From assembly GCA_031538565.1 (NCBI GenBank), contig JAVKLS010000021.1:1-64000 (forward strand): DNA of 64,000 bases, in the 5' to 3' direction. A program made the translations under genes and the position numbers. This document shows positions 39,730 through 49,094 of the stretch, piece by piece. Numbering within the stretch: the first letter of the stretch is position 1; every line of letters starts with the position of its first letter. The notes beneath the pieces are model-generated. The model searched no databases. It saw only the letters and a list, made by a program, of their open reading frames with translations, and was not told the DNA's origin. The DNA is from JASGCK01 sp031538565 (GTDB lineage: Bacteria > Pseudomonadota > Gammaproteobacteria > Burkholderiales > Burkholderiaceae_C).

Positions 39730-40402
39730 ATGTCAATCACTCAAAACCTGCGTAAATTCGCCATCATCGCCTTGCTTGGGGGGGGGGGGGCTATTAGCCT
39801 CGTTCGCCCAAGCCCAAATCCAGTTTCCCGTACCCCAGCCAAGCCCAAAGGTGGGCGATATATGGAAGTACAAAACCATTGATTTATGGATTGAAAAAGA
39901 ACTCAGCACAAGCTCCATGCAGTTGGTGCAAATAGAGGGTGATCGCCGCACACTTCGAGGTCAAAACACAAACATCGACAACAACGCGCCTCGCACGTTT
40001 GAACAAACGCTTGAAAATAATCCATGCCGCCTCATGCGCGGTAGCGACAAATTAATTTGTGCGGGCATTTATAAATTTCCGATGACCTCAGATTCAAAGT
40101 ACGCGTACGAGCAAGAACTTCCTTGGCCTAATGGACTTGGCAAATCGGATGGCAACTGCGCCGTCAAAGGTGAAGAAAAAATAACCGTGCCCGCAGGTAC
40201 ATTTGATACGGTCAAAATTGAATGCGAAGGCTTTTGGCGACAGGTGTTTGAAGGCACTTGGAATGGTCGATGGACGGAAACCAATTGGTATGCGCCAAAA
40301 GTGAATTGGTCGGTGAAATGGATTTTCAAAAATCGTCGCCCAAATGGCTCGTTAAATCAGCAAATCCAAACCGAACTCACCGAATTTATTCCTAAGCAAT
40401 AA
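39730..40402 (+). pseudogene. Exported protein out of frame at a G13 tract (possible phase-variable gene)
   Basis: ATG 39730 opens a typical signal peptide (MSITQNLRKFAIIALLGG). A run of 13 G (39778-39790) then shifts it out of the frame that continues LLASFAQAQIQFPVPQ and encodes the rest of a protein of about 225 residues. With 12 or 15 G the signal peptide and mature part would be in one frame. The mature domain is beta-rich with two cysteine-containing segments and ends in VPAGTFDTVKIECEG...TELTEFIPKQ; it is an unknown periplasmic or outer-membrane type. A terminator follows. Either the gene is switched by slippage or the tract length is a sequencing error. Confidence 0.7.
39778..39790 (+). 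repeat. Homopolymer of 13 G inside a signal-peptide coding region
   Basis: Thirteen consecutive G between codons for ALL and for LLASFAQA of an exported protein. Such tracts expand and contract during replication and are classical contingency loci. Confidence 0.9.
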
Positions 40403-40421
40403 CCAATAGTGACAGCTCAAG

Positions 40422-40444
40422 GAGCGCCTCGGCGCTCTTTTTTT
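40422..40444 (+). terminator. Rho-independent terminator
   Basis: GAGCGC and GCGCTC pair around CTCG and run into seven T, 19 bases after the stop of the G-tract gene. Confidence 0.85.
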
Positions 40445-40463
40445 AGCCCCCTACAATTGGGCT

Positions 40464-41027
40464 ATGAGTATTCTTTGCGACACACAAATCAATGCCCTTG
40501 CCGCCCGCGGCATGATTGAGCCCTTTAGCCCGCAGCAAGTAAAAACTGTGGATGGCAACCGCGTCATCAGCTACGGCACATCCAGCTACGGATACGACGT
40601 GCGCTGCGCCCGCGAGTTCAAGGTTTTTACCAATATCCACAGCACCGTGGTTGATCCCAAAAACTTTGACGAAAAAAGCTTTGTTGATTTCGAGGGCGAC
40701 TACTGCATCATCCCGCCCAATAGCTTTGCGCTGGCTCGCACCATGGAGTACTTTCGAATTCCGCGCAACATCCTAACGGTATGCCTTGGCAAAAGCACCT
40801 ACGCACGCTGCGGCATCATCGTCAACGTCACCCCTTTTGAGCCCGAGTGGGAAGGCTTTGTAACGCTGGAGTTTTCCAACACCACGCCGCTTCCCGCCAA
40901 AATTTATGCAGGCGAGGGCTGCGCCCAGGTATTGTTTTTTGCAGCATCGCAAGTGTGCGCAACTTCCTACAAAGACCGCGGCGGTAAATACCAAGGTCAA
41001 GTCGGTGTGACGCTGCCTAAAACCTAA
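40464..41027 (+). CDS. dcd: dCTP deaminase
   Basis: A 187-residue trimeric dCTP deaminase forming dUTP for thymidylate synthesis. Conserved parts are SYGTSSYGYDVRCA, FVDFEGDYCIIPPNSFALA, and the catalytic region CLGKSTYARCGIIVNVTPFEPEWEG with its Glu, followed by EFSNTTPLPAKIYAGEG. Length is normal. It starts shortly after a terminator. Confidence 0.95.
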   Translation: MSILCDTQINALAARGMIEPFSPQQVKTVDGNRVISYGTSSYGYDVRCAREFKVFTNIHSTVVDPKNFDEKSFVDFEGDYCIIPPNSFALARTMEYFRIPRNILTVCLGKSTYARCGIIVNVTPFEPEWEGFVTLEFSNTTPLPAKIYAGEGCAQVLFFAASQVCATSYKDRGGKYQGQVGVTLPKT

Positions 41028-41056
41028 ATTCATTCACGGAATTTTTTACCCTTTTC

Positions 41057-43486
41057 ATGCGTATGCTGACACGATTCAAAAAACATCTCTTACTTGTTTT
41101 TTGCATCAGCTCGTTTTTCGCAATACCTACAGCTATTGCACAAAATTATGAAGATGTGGTAGTCGGATCGATGCTTTCCAAAGTAACGTGGGGGTCTTTT
41201 GAAACACCACTGTCAAAAAATATATGTGGGCCGTTATCAGCATACGTTGCCGCGTATCCAGCCCTAAGTAAGGCACAAGCAATTCGCGACTGGGGGGGAG
41301 GTCCTTATTTCACCGCAGCACAGGTGCGGGGTAATTGTCAGCCGTATCCTGCTACACCTACTGAAATATGGTTTCGTTCGGCTTATTTGGATCCTCTAAC
41401 ACAAGCCACTAGCGCTGAGACTGATTGGTATTTTGGTTCGTCGCCAGGAATTTCTGTAGGGTGTATTGAGGGCCGTCCTGATTACGATAAAAATGTTTGC
41501 GTTAAACGCATTTACCACGACAACTCCTGCACAACAAAAAATCCCGTATCGCCTGGTACAGGAGAAAAGTTTTATTACGAAACCGATTACACGGGTGCTG
41601 GCGCTCATCCGCTTGAATTCACAAGACTCTACCGCAGCAATTTTCGTGGTCTTCCCAAGATTGCTAACGGATGGACAAACAACTGGCAACGCAGCATCGA
41701 TGTCGTAAACACCCAATCGGTAGCAGATAGCACCGCCAACGTGCAAAAACCAGATGGGAAGCACATTGCTTTTAAATACAACGGATCGACTTGGATTGCC
41801 CAAACAAATGGGCAGTTTGATACGCTGACTGAAATTAAGACAAACAGTACGCGGACGGGCTGGAAGTTAAATGTTTGGACAGACGATAGCTCCGAGTTTT
41901 ATGACGCGACTGGCTCGCTTCTCAAAATCGTACAGCGTAACGGGTGGACAAGCACTATCACCTACAGCACGGCGACTACAGACGCCGCAATTGCGCCCTT
42001 TGCAGGTTTGCCAATCACCATCACTAACCATTTCGGCCGCAAGTTACAACTGCGATATAACTCGGCGGGACAACTCATCAAGCTGATTGACCCAGCAGGT
42101 GGGGTTATTCAATATGGCTACGATGCCAGTTTTAATTTGACCAAAATCACATGGCAAGATAATACCGTTCGCCAATATCTGTACGCCACACCAGACAATG
42201 GCAGACTTACGGGCGTAATTGATGAAGGGGGTGTGCGAATTGGCACGTTCACCTATGACAATCAAGGAAGAGTTCTATCCTCTGAAAAAAGCAACGGCGC
42301 AGAAAAACTCACATTTAGTTACGGTGTCTATAGCACAACGATTAACGATATTACCAACGCTAAAACCATCACGCATAATTTCGGCACAGCGCAAGGCGTC
42401 ATACGCCCAACCAATATCTCGGGTTCTTCCCCGCTTTGTGGCAATACCGCTGCTGCCACGACGTATGATGCAAAAGGTAATATCACACAACGTACCGAGC
42501 ACGATGGTACTGTCACCCAGTTCACTTACGACACAAAAAATCGAGAAACTAAGCGCATTGAAGCTGCGGGTACGGCAGCCGCCAAAACCTATACCGCGCA
42601 GTGGCACGCAACTTGGAACTTACCAACACTAAGGACGGAGCCGTTCAAAATCACGGCGTATACCTATGACGCGAAAGGTAATTTGACGGGCCAGGCGGAT
42701 ACGCCTACGACGGATGCGAGTGGAGCGGCTGGGGTGAATGCGGCTCGGGATGTGGCTAAGCCTATTCTCGCGGATGAATGGGTATTTGATGTCAATAACT
42801 TGTCGTTGACATTTATTAATAAAAGCACTGCATCGGGATTGGATCCACTCACAATCAAACATTACAGATACAGCTACGATCAATTTGGGAACGAAATCGC
42901 GGCGCGAAATGAGCTTAACTCAAAATCACGTTCAGTTGCATTTAATACTGATGGCTTACCTATACGCGGACAGTTAAATACGGGAATTACATTTTCTTAT
43001 CAATATAATATTAACGGATTTTTAGTAAAAGAAAAATGGGGCAGCGAAGTTACTAATATCATATGGAATAAAAATGCTAGGCCGGAGAGAATTCAAAATC
43101 CAGATGGATCATACATTTTATATAAATACAACACGTCTGGGCGATATGAATCCGAAACATATTATCTTGGCAATGGAGTGCCAACAGTTTTGATTGATAT
43201 TTTAGATATGCTTGTGGGTACTGCTTGGGCGATTCCATCCGATCAATGGTGGGGCTATACAAATCCAGCATTTCGAGATTGGGCACATAAAGAATTTTTT
43301 AATGGTACGCCTAGTCCAACCACTAAGGCAGATATGGATCAATTATGGAAAATTTGGAACGAGGAAGGTTGCCCAAGAGGAAAAGGAGGGAAAAGCGGCA
43401 AAGGCGGCAAAGGCGGGAGCAGCAGAGGCGGTGGTAGAAACGGTGTAGGAGGATTGTTTAGAGGTGGTGGAAGGGGTATAGAGTAA
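41057..43486 (+). CDS. Sec-exported Rhs/YD-repeat protein with variable C-terminal domain (polymorphic toxin)
   Basis: An 809-residue protein. A signal peptide occupies about residues 1-29 (LLLVFCISSFFAIPTAIAQ). Next are a DUF6531-like segment (NPVSPGTGEKFYYETDYTG, EFTRLYRSNF) and YD repeats between about residues 280 and 690 (RTEHDGTVTQFTYDTKNRE and similar). The last about 115 residues are a separate domain (DQWWGYTNPAFRDWAHKEFF ... KADMDQLWKIWNEEGCP) with a Gly/Lys/Arg-rich tail. The usual core end motif before Rhs toxins (DPxGLxGG) is missing, and the protein is shorter than canonical Rhs. The next gene starts in the same base pairs and is probably its immunity gene. Composition drops in GC towards the tip. 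Confidence 0.82.
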   Translation: MRMLTRFKKHLLLVFCISSFFAIPTAIAQNYEDVVVGSMLSKVTWGSFETPLSKNICGPLSAYVAAYPALSKAQAIRDWGGGPYFTAAQVRGNCQPYPATPTEIWFRSAYLDPLTQATSAETDWYFGSSPGISVGCIEGRPDYDKNVCVKRIYHDNSCTTKNPVSPGTGEKFYYETDYTGAGAHPLEFTRLYRSNFRGLPKIANGWTNNWQRSIDVVNTQSVADSTANVQKPDGKHIAFKYNGSTWIAQTNGQFDTLTEIKTNSTRTGWKLNVWTDDSSEFYDATGSLLKIVQRNGWTSTITYSTATTDAAIAPFAGLPITITNHFGRKLQLRYNSAGQLIKLIDPAGGVIQYGYDASFNLTKITWQDNTVRQYLYATPDNGRLTGVIDEGGVRIGTFTYDNQGRVLSSEKSNGAEKLTFSYGVYSTTINDITNAKTITHNFGTAQGVIRPTNISGSSPLCGNTAAATTYDAKGNITQRTEHDGTVTQFTYDTKNRETKRIEAAGTAAAKTYTAQWHATWNLPTLRTEPFKITAYTYDAKGNLTGQADTPTTDASGAAGVNAARDVAKPILADEWVFDVNNLSLTFINKSTASGLDPLTIKHYRYSYDQFGNEIAARNELNSKSRSVAFNTDGLPIRGQLNTGITFSYQYNINGFLVKEKWGSEVTNIIWNKNARPERIQNPDGSYILYKYNTSGRYESETYYLGNGVPTVLIDILDMLVGTAWAIPSDQWWGYTNPAFRDWAHKEFFNGTPSPTTKADMDQLWKIWNEEGCPRGKGGKSGKGGKGGSSRGGGRNGVGGLFRGGGRGIE

Positions 43487-44040
43487 TGAGAGGTTATGCA
43501 TCAATATGGTTAAAAGGTAAAGTTTTAGATTTTAATAAAATTTCTAAATATTTAAATCTTAAGCCAGACTCAATTACAAAAGCAGGCGATTACTCAAAAA
43601 CACGTGGCATTGCTGAGTATGATATATGGGGATATTGCTCAAGAAATGCAAGAAAAAACAAAGCGCCTAGGAAGTCATTAGATTATTTATTTAAAAAAAT
43701 AAATCATAATATTAATTATTACAAATCAATTGATAAACTGTATAGTTGCGGAGTTGAGTCAATTGATATTGGTTTTCTGATGGAGGTGACTGGTTCGCAT
43801 TGTATGTTTAAAATAGAACGACATCATATTGTTGCGGCTTTAAAATTAAATGCTAATATAAGCTTCGATGTATGGAGAACAAAATATCGAACATCATCAT
43901 TTTGCAATATGAAAAATCAAATGAAAAATGAGCATTTATATTATGAATCGAATTTTGGATACTGTTCGTTTACTATTGAGGCTGAAAAGCTGAGAAGTTT
44001 TTTAGAATTAGGGCTTGAACCAATTGTCCATGTTTGGTGA
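43486..44040 (+). CDS. DUF4279-like protein, presumed immunity to the Rhs tip
   Basis: A 184-residue soluble protein beginning MRGYASIWLKGKVLDF and with the paired pattern of DUF4279: SKYLNLKPDSITKAGD with YDIWGYCS in the first half and ESIDIGFLMEVTG with LNANISFDVW later. It overlaps the last base of the Rhs gene and is very AT-rich. DUF4279 proteins are frequently placed after contact-dependent toxins, which supports an immunity role. The toxin it would neutralise is the C-terminal domain of the preceding Rhs protein. Confidence 0.65.
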   Translation: MRGYASIWLKGKVLDFNKISKYLNLKPDSITKAGDYSKTRGIAEYDIWGYCSRNARKNKAPRKSLDYLFKKINHNINYYKSIDKLYSCGVESIDIGFLMEVTGSHCMFKIERHHIVAALKLNANISFDVWRTKYRTSSFCNMKNQMKNEHLYYESNFGYCSFTIEAEKLRSFLELGLEPIVHVW

Positions 44041-44049
44041 GAGATGTCC

Positions 44050-44791
44050 GAGGTGAGAGGGTGTATTTGGATAGCAACGGCCGCCTCACGGGTGTGATAG
44101 ACGGGATGGGCGTGAGAATAGGCACCTATGCCTACGATGCACAAGGGCGCATAACTTTGGACTAGCCAGTGGGGTGCACCAGCGTCACAGCGCCCTGCCC
44201 TGTTTGTGGGTCAACAGCGTCAAGCTATGCATACGACGCAAACGGTAACGTCACCCAGCGCACCGAGCACGACGGCACGATTACCAAACTAACATACGAT
44301 GCCAAAAACCGAGAGACCAGCCGAATAGAAGCCTTCGGCACGGCGGCAGCGAAGACCTATACCACGCAGTGGCACGCAACTTGGAATTTGCCAACGCTCA
44401 GAACCGAGTCACTCAAAATCACGGCGTATACCTATGACGCGAAAGGTAATTTGACGGGTCAGGCGGATATGCCTACGACGGATGTGGATTAAGTCCCTAA
44501 ACTGCTGCAAATGATGGATATAGCGAATACTGCTAACGCAATAACACATGGCAGCTCGTTGACGGCAAAGAAAAGAAAATTGAAGGAAGCAAGTTCAGGT
44601 TCATCAGCAATGCGTATGCACAATCTGGAGGCAGTGGAAAGTACCCCTTGCATTGCCATTCTGGTTGTGAAACCATATTAATTTCTGGCAATGATCGATG
44701 CGCAAGGATTAATCAATACCGACCTGGCACTTATAGTCGTTGCATGGCAGGTGTAGAGGCAGATTACCGATCATGCCTTGGCGGAGCTTAA
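44050..44791 (+). pseudogene. Orphan Rhs tip: decayed YD-repeat segment with former C-terminal domain
   Basis: Positions 44068-44161 translate to NGRLTGVIDGMGVRIGTYAY, matching the intact Rhs protein near GRLTGVIDEGGVRIGTFTYD. After a stop, 44169-44492 again matches the repeats (RTEHDGTITKLTYDAKNRE ... WHATWNLPTLRTESLKITAY). A 46-bp block (44413-44458) is identical to 42645-42690. After further stops, a frame ending at 44791 carries a cysteine-rich stretch (KYPLHCHSGCETILISGND, CMAGVEADYRSCLGGA). It looks like a displaced tip kept as a source for recombination, now inactive. Confidence 0.7.
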
Positions 44792-44794
44792 TTT

Positions 44795-45124
44795 ATGAAC
44801 ACACACACAGATATAATTGCTAGTAAACAGCTAGTGGCGGTCGATAAGACGACCGCTGAGCGCATCACAATACATATCAATATTTATAGTCCAAAAGTAT
44901 TGCCAAATATAGGTAATTTGACCCAAGCGGAATGCGCCAGAGAAATCGTTGGGCTGTATCCAAAAATATTACCAGTAATTGCGCTGACTACGTTTGATGC
45001 GCTTTCTGATGCTTGTGACTCGATTAAAGTGCTTTTAGAACACAAGAGAAAAACATTCGATTTTTATTACCCAGATAGCGGTGAGGATTACTTTGATTTA
45101 AGTGCGCCACACATAGCTGTTTAG
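44795..45124 (+). CDS. Hypothetical protein, possible immunity protein for the orphan Rhs tip
   Basis: A 109-residue soluble protein (MNTHTDIIASKQLVAVDK...) with a mixed alpha/beta pattern and an acidic C-terminal part (FYYPDSGEDYFDLSAP). No recognised family. It begins 3 bases after the end of the decayed Rhs tip, the place where immunity genes stand, and that is the reason for the tentative label. It has an AT-rich composition like the other immunity gene. Confidence 0.5.
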   Translation: MNTHTDIIASKQLVAVDKTTAERITIHINIYSPKVLPNIGNLTQAECAREIVGLYPKILPVIALTTFDALSDACDSIKVLLEHKRKTFDFYYPDSGEDYFDLSAPHIAV

Positions 45125-45138
45125 ACATCTCATTTCTA

Positions 45139-45867
45139 ATGCTTCAAGCCAAACCCTATCTCCAACGCGCTAAATTTCTAAATGACAGCGATATCGATTT
45201 CGATGAGTACCCATACAACATCGAGGCCGTGCGCCAACTCGAGCAACTAGATTTTCATCCCGATGTCACGTTTTTGGTGGGTGAAAACGGCGCGGGTAAA
45301 TCTACGGTTTTGGAGGCTATCGCTTTAGCGCTTGGCTTTAATGCCGAAGGCGGCACGAAACATGCTCGGCATGTGACGGTGGACGCAACCGCTACGCTCT
45401 ATCAAAACTTGAATCTTGTTAAAAGTTACAAGACACCGAGAGAGGGGTTTTCCCTTCGCGCTGAAAGCTTTTATAACTTGGCCACCTACTTAGATGAAAT
45501 CGGTGCATCGTATGAGTATTACGGCGGTTCGTTGCATGGTCAATCGCATGGCGAATCATTCATGGCCTTGTTCGAACACAAATTCCACGGTAAGGGGCTG
45601 TATTTGCTGGATGAGCCAGAGGCAGCTTTGTCTCCCAATCGGCTGTTCACAATGCTCAGGCACATACACGCTTTGGTGCAAGATGATTCGCAATTTATCA
45701 TCGCTACGCATTCGCCTATCCTGTTGGCTTATCCGAACGCAAAGATTTATTTGTTTGATTCAAGTGGTATTACAGAGACGCGCTACGAGGAGACGGAGCA
45801 CTTTGGTTTAACGAAGGATTTTTTGAATTACTATCCAGAGCGAGTGCGTCGTTTATTGGCGGATTGA
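45139..45867 (+). CDS. AAA/ABC-type ATPase (RecF/SMC-like)
   Basis: A 242-residue stand-alone ATPase. Walker A is VGENGAGKST, the signature-like segment is GGSLHGQSHGESFM, Walker B is GLYLLDEPEAALS, and the switch histidine is in IIATHSPIL. It resembles the small AAA_23/AAA_21 proteins common in bacteria, sometimes in defence loci and sometimes alone. There is no partner nuclease here. It lies between the Rhs locus and rhlE. Function unknown. Confidence 0.82.
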   Translation: MLQAKPYLQRAKFLNDSDIDFDEYPYNIEAVRQLEQLDFHPDVTFLVGENGAGKSTVLEAIALALGFNAEGGTKHARHVTVDATATLYQNLNLVKSYKTPREGFSLRAESFYNLATYLDEIGASYEYYGGSLHGQSHGESFMALFEHKFHGKGLYLLDEPEAALSPNRLFTMLRHIHALVQDDSQFIIATHSPILLAYPNAKIYLFDSSGITETRYEETEHFGLTKDFLNYYPERVRRLLAD

Positions 45868-45901
45868 TGTCAGTCCACGTATTTTTTATTTTTATTTCCT
45901 A

Positions 45902-47350
45902 ATGTCTTTATCTTTTTCTCAATTAAATCTCGCGCCTAATTTGATGCGCGCCTTGCTTGACATGGGCTACGAGACCATGACCCCCATTCAAGCGCAAGCA
46001 ATTCCCGTCGTTATTGCAGGCGGTGACGTAATGGGTGCAGCGCAAACGGGTACGGGCAAAACCGCCGCGTTCACGCTACCACTGCTACAGCGAATGCTCA
46101 AACATGAAAGCGCCTCCACATCGCCAGCACGCCACCCCGTGCGGGCTTTGGTGCTGCTGCCCACACGCGAACTGGCCGATCAAGTGGCAGGACAAGTGAA
46201 GGCTTATGCCAAATACACGCAGCTGCGCTCTGCCGTGGTGTTTGGCGGCATGGACATGAAGCCGCAAACGCTAGAGCTTAAAAAAGGCGTGGAGGTTTTG
46301 GTGGCTACGCCTGGGCGCTTGCTAGACCACTTAGACGCTAAAAATGTATCGCTGTCGCAAGTGGAATACGTGGTGCTAGACGAAGCTGATCGTATGCTGG
46401 ACATTGGCTTTTTGCCTGACCTAGAACGCATCCTCGGCTTTTTGCCCAAGTCGCGCACAACACTTTTGTTTTCTGCAACGTTTTCGCCAGAAATCAAACG
46501 CCTCTCGGCCAGCTATTTGCAAAATCCAATCACCATTGAGGTGGCGCGCCCTAACGAGACCGCATCAACCATTGAGCAAAGTTTTTACAGCGTCAAAGAC
46601 GACGACAAACGTCGCGCCCTCATTCAACTGCTGCGCGAAAAAAACATCACGCAATCGTTCGTCTTTGTCAATAGCAAATTGGGCTGCGCACGCCTTGCCA
46701 GAAGTCTAGAGCAAGCGGGGTTTAAAGCCACGGCACTGCACGGTGACAAGTCGCAAGACGAGCGCTTAAAAGCACTTGACGCCTTTAAAAAAGGCGAAGT
46801 CGATTTACTAGTGGCCACCGACGTCGCGGCGCGTGGGCTTGACATTAAAGACGTGCCCTGCGTGTTTAACTACGATATTCCGTTTAACGCCGAAGACTAC
46901 ATTCACCGCATTGGACGCACGGGCCGTGCAGGCGCTAGCGGCATTGCCGTGAGCTTTATTGGCGGCAATAACGATATGCGCTTAATGGCGGATATTGAAA
47001 AGCTGACAAAACAAAAAATTGACCTGCTTCCCATTGAATTTAGCGAGCAGCTGCCCGACATTCGCAAGCAAGGGCATTTCAATTCAGGACATCGCGTCTG
47101 GGATAACGAAGAGCGCCAAGGTCACCGTGCTGCGCGCGAAGACCGCACAGGCTACGCGCCAAGACCTTTTACACGCTCCAATAGTTCTACGCCACCAAAA
47201 CCACTAGACCCGTTTTTTAGTACGCCATATCAAGAGCCCGCGATCGAACACGGCGCAAGCGACGCTGCTACCCAGACTCGCACGCCAGCCCGTGCAGGAC
47301 TGTCACCCAATATCAAATCCAAGAAAAAAGTCGCCGCGCTTTTTTCTTGA
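45902..47350 (+). CDS. rhlE: DEAD-box RNA helicase, RhlE type
   Basis: A 482-residue RNA helicase. Motifs in order: Q motif MTPIQAQAIP, motif I AQTGTGKTAAF, Ia PTRELADQV, Ib ATPGRLLDHL, II VLDEADRML, III SATFS, IV FVFVNSK, V ATDVAARGLDI and VI HRIGRTGRAG. The tail of about 100 residues is basic and low-complexity, as in RhlE and unlike DbpA. It probably acts in ribosome assembly and RNA turnover. A T-rich leader of about 35 bp precedes it. Confidence 0.92.
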   Translation: MSLSFSQLNLAPNLMRALLDMGYETMTPIQAQAIPVVIAGGDVMGAAQTGTGKTAAFTLPLLQRMLKHESASTSPARHPVRALVLLPTRELADQVAGQVKAYAKYTQLRSAVVFGGMDMKPQTLELKKGVEVLVATPGRLLDHLDAKNVSLSQVEYVVLDEADRMLDIGFLPDLERILGFLPKSRTTLLFSATFSPEIKRLSASYLQNPITIEVARPNETASTIEQSFYSVKDDDKRRALIQLLREKNITQSFVFVNSKLGCARLARSLEQAGFKATALHGDKSQDERLKALDAFKKGEVDLLVATDVAARGLDIKDVPCVFNYDIPFNAEDYIHRIGRTGRAGASGIAVSFIGGNNDMRLMADIEKLTKQKIDLLPIEFSEQLPDIRKQGHFNSGHRVWDNEERQGHRAAREDRTGYAPRPFTRSNSSTPPKPLDPFFSTPYQEPAIEHGASDAATQTRTPARAGLSPNIKSKKKVAALFS

Positions 47351-47366
47351 GATGCTGCGCGGGCAT

Positions 47367-49094
47367 TTACCCCGCCGCTTCAATCATCCATTTGACGCGG
47401 CTTTTTCCCTGCCATTCATCCACTTCTAGTCGATACGCCAGCTTGGCTGGGCTTTGCAGGGGCAAGGTGCGATTGAACCAAATGCCGTCTATCAAGGTCG
47501 TTTGATGTTTGAGTTTGAGTGCCAGATGGCGCTCGCCGACGATGCGCTGGCTCAACACATCGACCGTGTCGCAAAAAACGGGGGGTAAAAATCCTTGTCC
47601 CCACACTTGGCGATTCAAACTCTCGGCTACATCCACGCGGCATTGATCAGCTGGCAGCGAGCCATCGGTTGCAAGGCGTCGCTGCAAAGTTTCTTTGTCT
47701 AACCACTCGCTAGCAATTGTTTGAAATGCCGCGTCGAACTGCGCGAACTTATCGGCAGCAATGGTGCAGCCTGCCGCCATGGCGTGTCCACCAAATCGCA
47801 GCAGCAAGTCAGGGTGACGCTTTGCCATTAGATCGAGCGCGTCGCGCAAATGAAAGCCCGATATGGAGCGCCCCGAGCCTTTTAACTCGGCAACCAATGC
47901 GCCGTGGGAATCCATCGCGCCGCTGGGTGCAAATACAAAACTGGGGCGATGCCACTGATCTTTGAGCCGCGCAGCGACGATGCCCACCACGCCTTCGTGA
48001 AAGTCCGCATCAAACACACTAATGGCACTGCTTGGCTCTTGCGTGGCATCCAGCAAATTGGCAACTTTGGCAAGTGCCAGGTCACGCATGGCACCCTCGA
48101 TGTCGCGCCGCTCGCGGTTAATGGCGTCCAGTTTATTGGCCAGTTCGGTGGCACGCGCTGCGTCGTCTGTGGTGAGGCACTCAATGCCCAGCCCCATGTC
48201 AGACAAGCGCCCTGCGGCATTGATGCGCGGGGCTAGTGCAAAACCAAAATCAGACGCAGTCGCAGCAGACGCTTTGCGCGAGGCAACCGCAAACAGTGCC
48301 GACAGACCCGCAGGTAATTGGCCTGCGCGGATCCGCCTGAGTCCCTGTGCCACAAGGCGGCGATTGTTTTCGTCTAAGCGCACCACGTCCGCCACCGTGC
48401 CCAGCGCCACCAGAGGCAAAAGCACATCCAGCTTGGGCTGAGTGGTTTGCGTATAAATGCCGTGCTCACGCATATCGTGCCGCGTTGCCAAGAGCACATA
48501 AAACATTACGCCTACGCCCGCCATGGCTTTGCTGGCAAAGCTGCATCCTGCTTGATTAGGGTTGACGATGGCATCGGCTGGGGGCACGTCTAGCACAGGC
48601 AAGTGATGGTCGGTGACGATGACCGCCATGCCCAGAGAGCGTCCCCGCGCCACGCCTGCGCTGCTGGCAATGCCGTTGTCCACGGTGATGAGCACATCCG
48701 CGCCCATGCCTGCCACGCGCTCGGCAATGGCAGGCGTAAGTCCGTAGCCATCTAGGACGCGATTAGGCACAAGGTAGTTCACGTGCTTTGCCCCTAGCAA
48801 ACGCAAACCGCGCAGCGCCACGGCACAAGCAGTTGCGCCGTCACAGTCGTAATCGGCGACAACACAAATACGCAACTGCTTGGAAATAGCGTCCGCCAAA
48901 AGACGCGCCGCCGCATCGATACCCCGCAAGCCGCTTGGCGGTAAAAGTTTGGCAAGCGCGTCGTCCAGTTCATCGCGGGTCTGCACGCCGCGTGCGGCAT
49001 AGAGTTTTGCCAGCAGAGGCGGCAGCCCCGATTGCTCTAGCGCCCACTGGCTGCGGGGTGGCACGTCCCGCGTGATGATGTGGATATCGCTCAT
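47367..49094 (-). CDS. recJ: Single-stranded-DNA exonuclease RecJ
   Basis: A 575-residue RecJ, a 5'-3' exonuclease in recombination and mismatch repair. DHH-family motifs are VVADYDCDGATA, VDNGIASSAG, VTDHHLPV, and the DHHA1 part with GGHAMAAG. The start is ATG 49094 (MSDIHIITRDVPPRS), overlapping the end of the upstream gene by 4 bp; an upstream start at 49280 would add about 60 residues that lie within that gene. Length is normal. Confidence 0.93.
   Translation of the reverse strand: MSDIHIITRDVPPRSQWALEQSGLPPLLAKLYAARGVQTRDELDDALAKLLPPSGLRGIDAAARLLADAISKQLRICVVADYDCDGATACAVALRGLRLLGAKHVNYLVPNRVLDGYGLTPAIAERVAGMGADVLITVDNGIASSAGVARGRSLGMAVIVTDHHLPVLDVPPADAIVNPNQAGCSFASKAMAGVGVMFYVLLATRHDMREHGIYTQTTQPKLDVLLPLVALGTVADVVRLDENNRRLVAQGLRRIRAGQLPAGLSALFAVASRKASAATASDFGFALAPRINAAGRLSDMGLGIECLTTDDAARATELANKLDAINRERRDIEGAMRDLALAKVANLLDATQEPSSAISVFDADFHEGVVGIVAARLKDQWHRPSFVFAPSGAMDSHGALVAELKGSGRSISGFHLRDALDLMAKRHPDLLLRFGGHAMAAGCTIAADKFAQFDAAFQTIASEWLDKETLQRRLATDGSLPADQCRVDVAESLNRQVWGQGFLPPVFCDTVDVLSQRIVGERHLALKLKHQTTLIDGIWFNRTLPLQSPAKLAYRLEVDEWQGKSRVKWMIEAAG

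Noticed and set aside
44169..44492. 107-codon frame as an independent small Rhs gene
   Set aside because: It is an internal piece of YD repeats without start signal or N-terminal domain and continues from a broken upstream segment; best seen as part of the decayed orphan tip.
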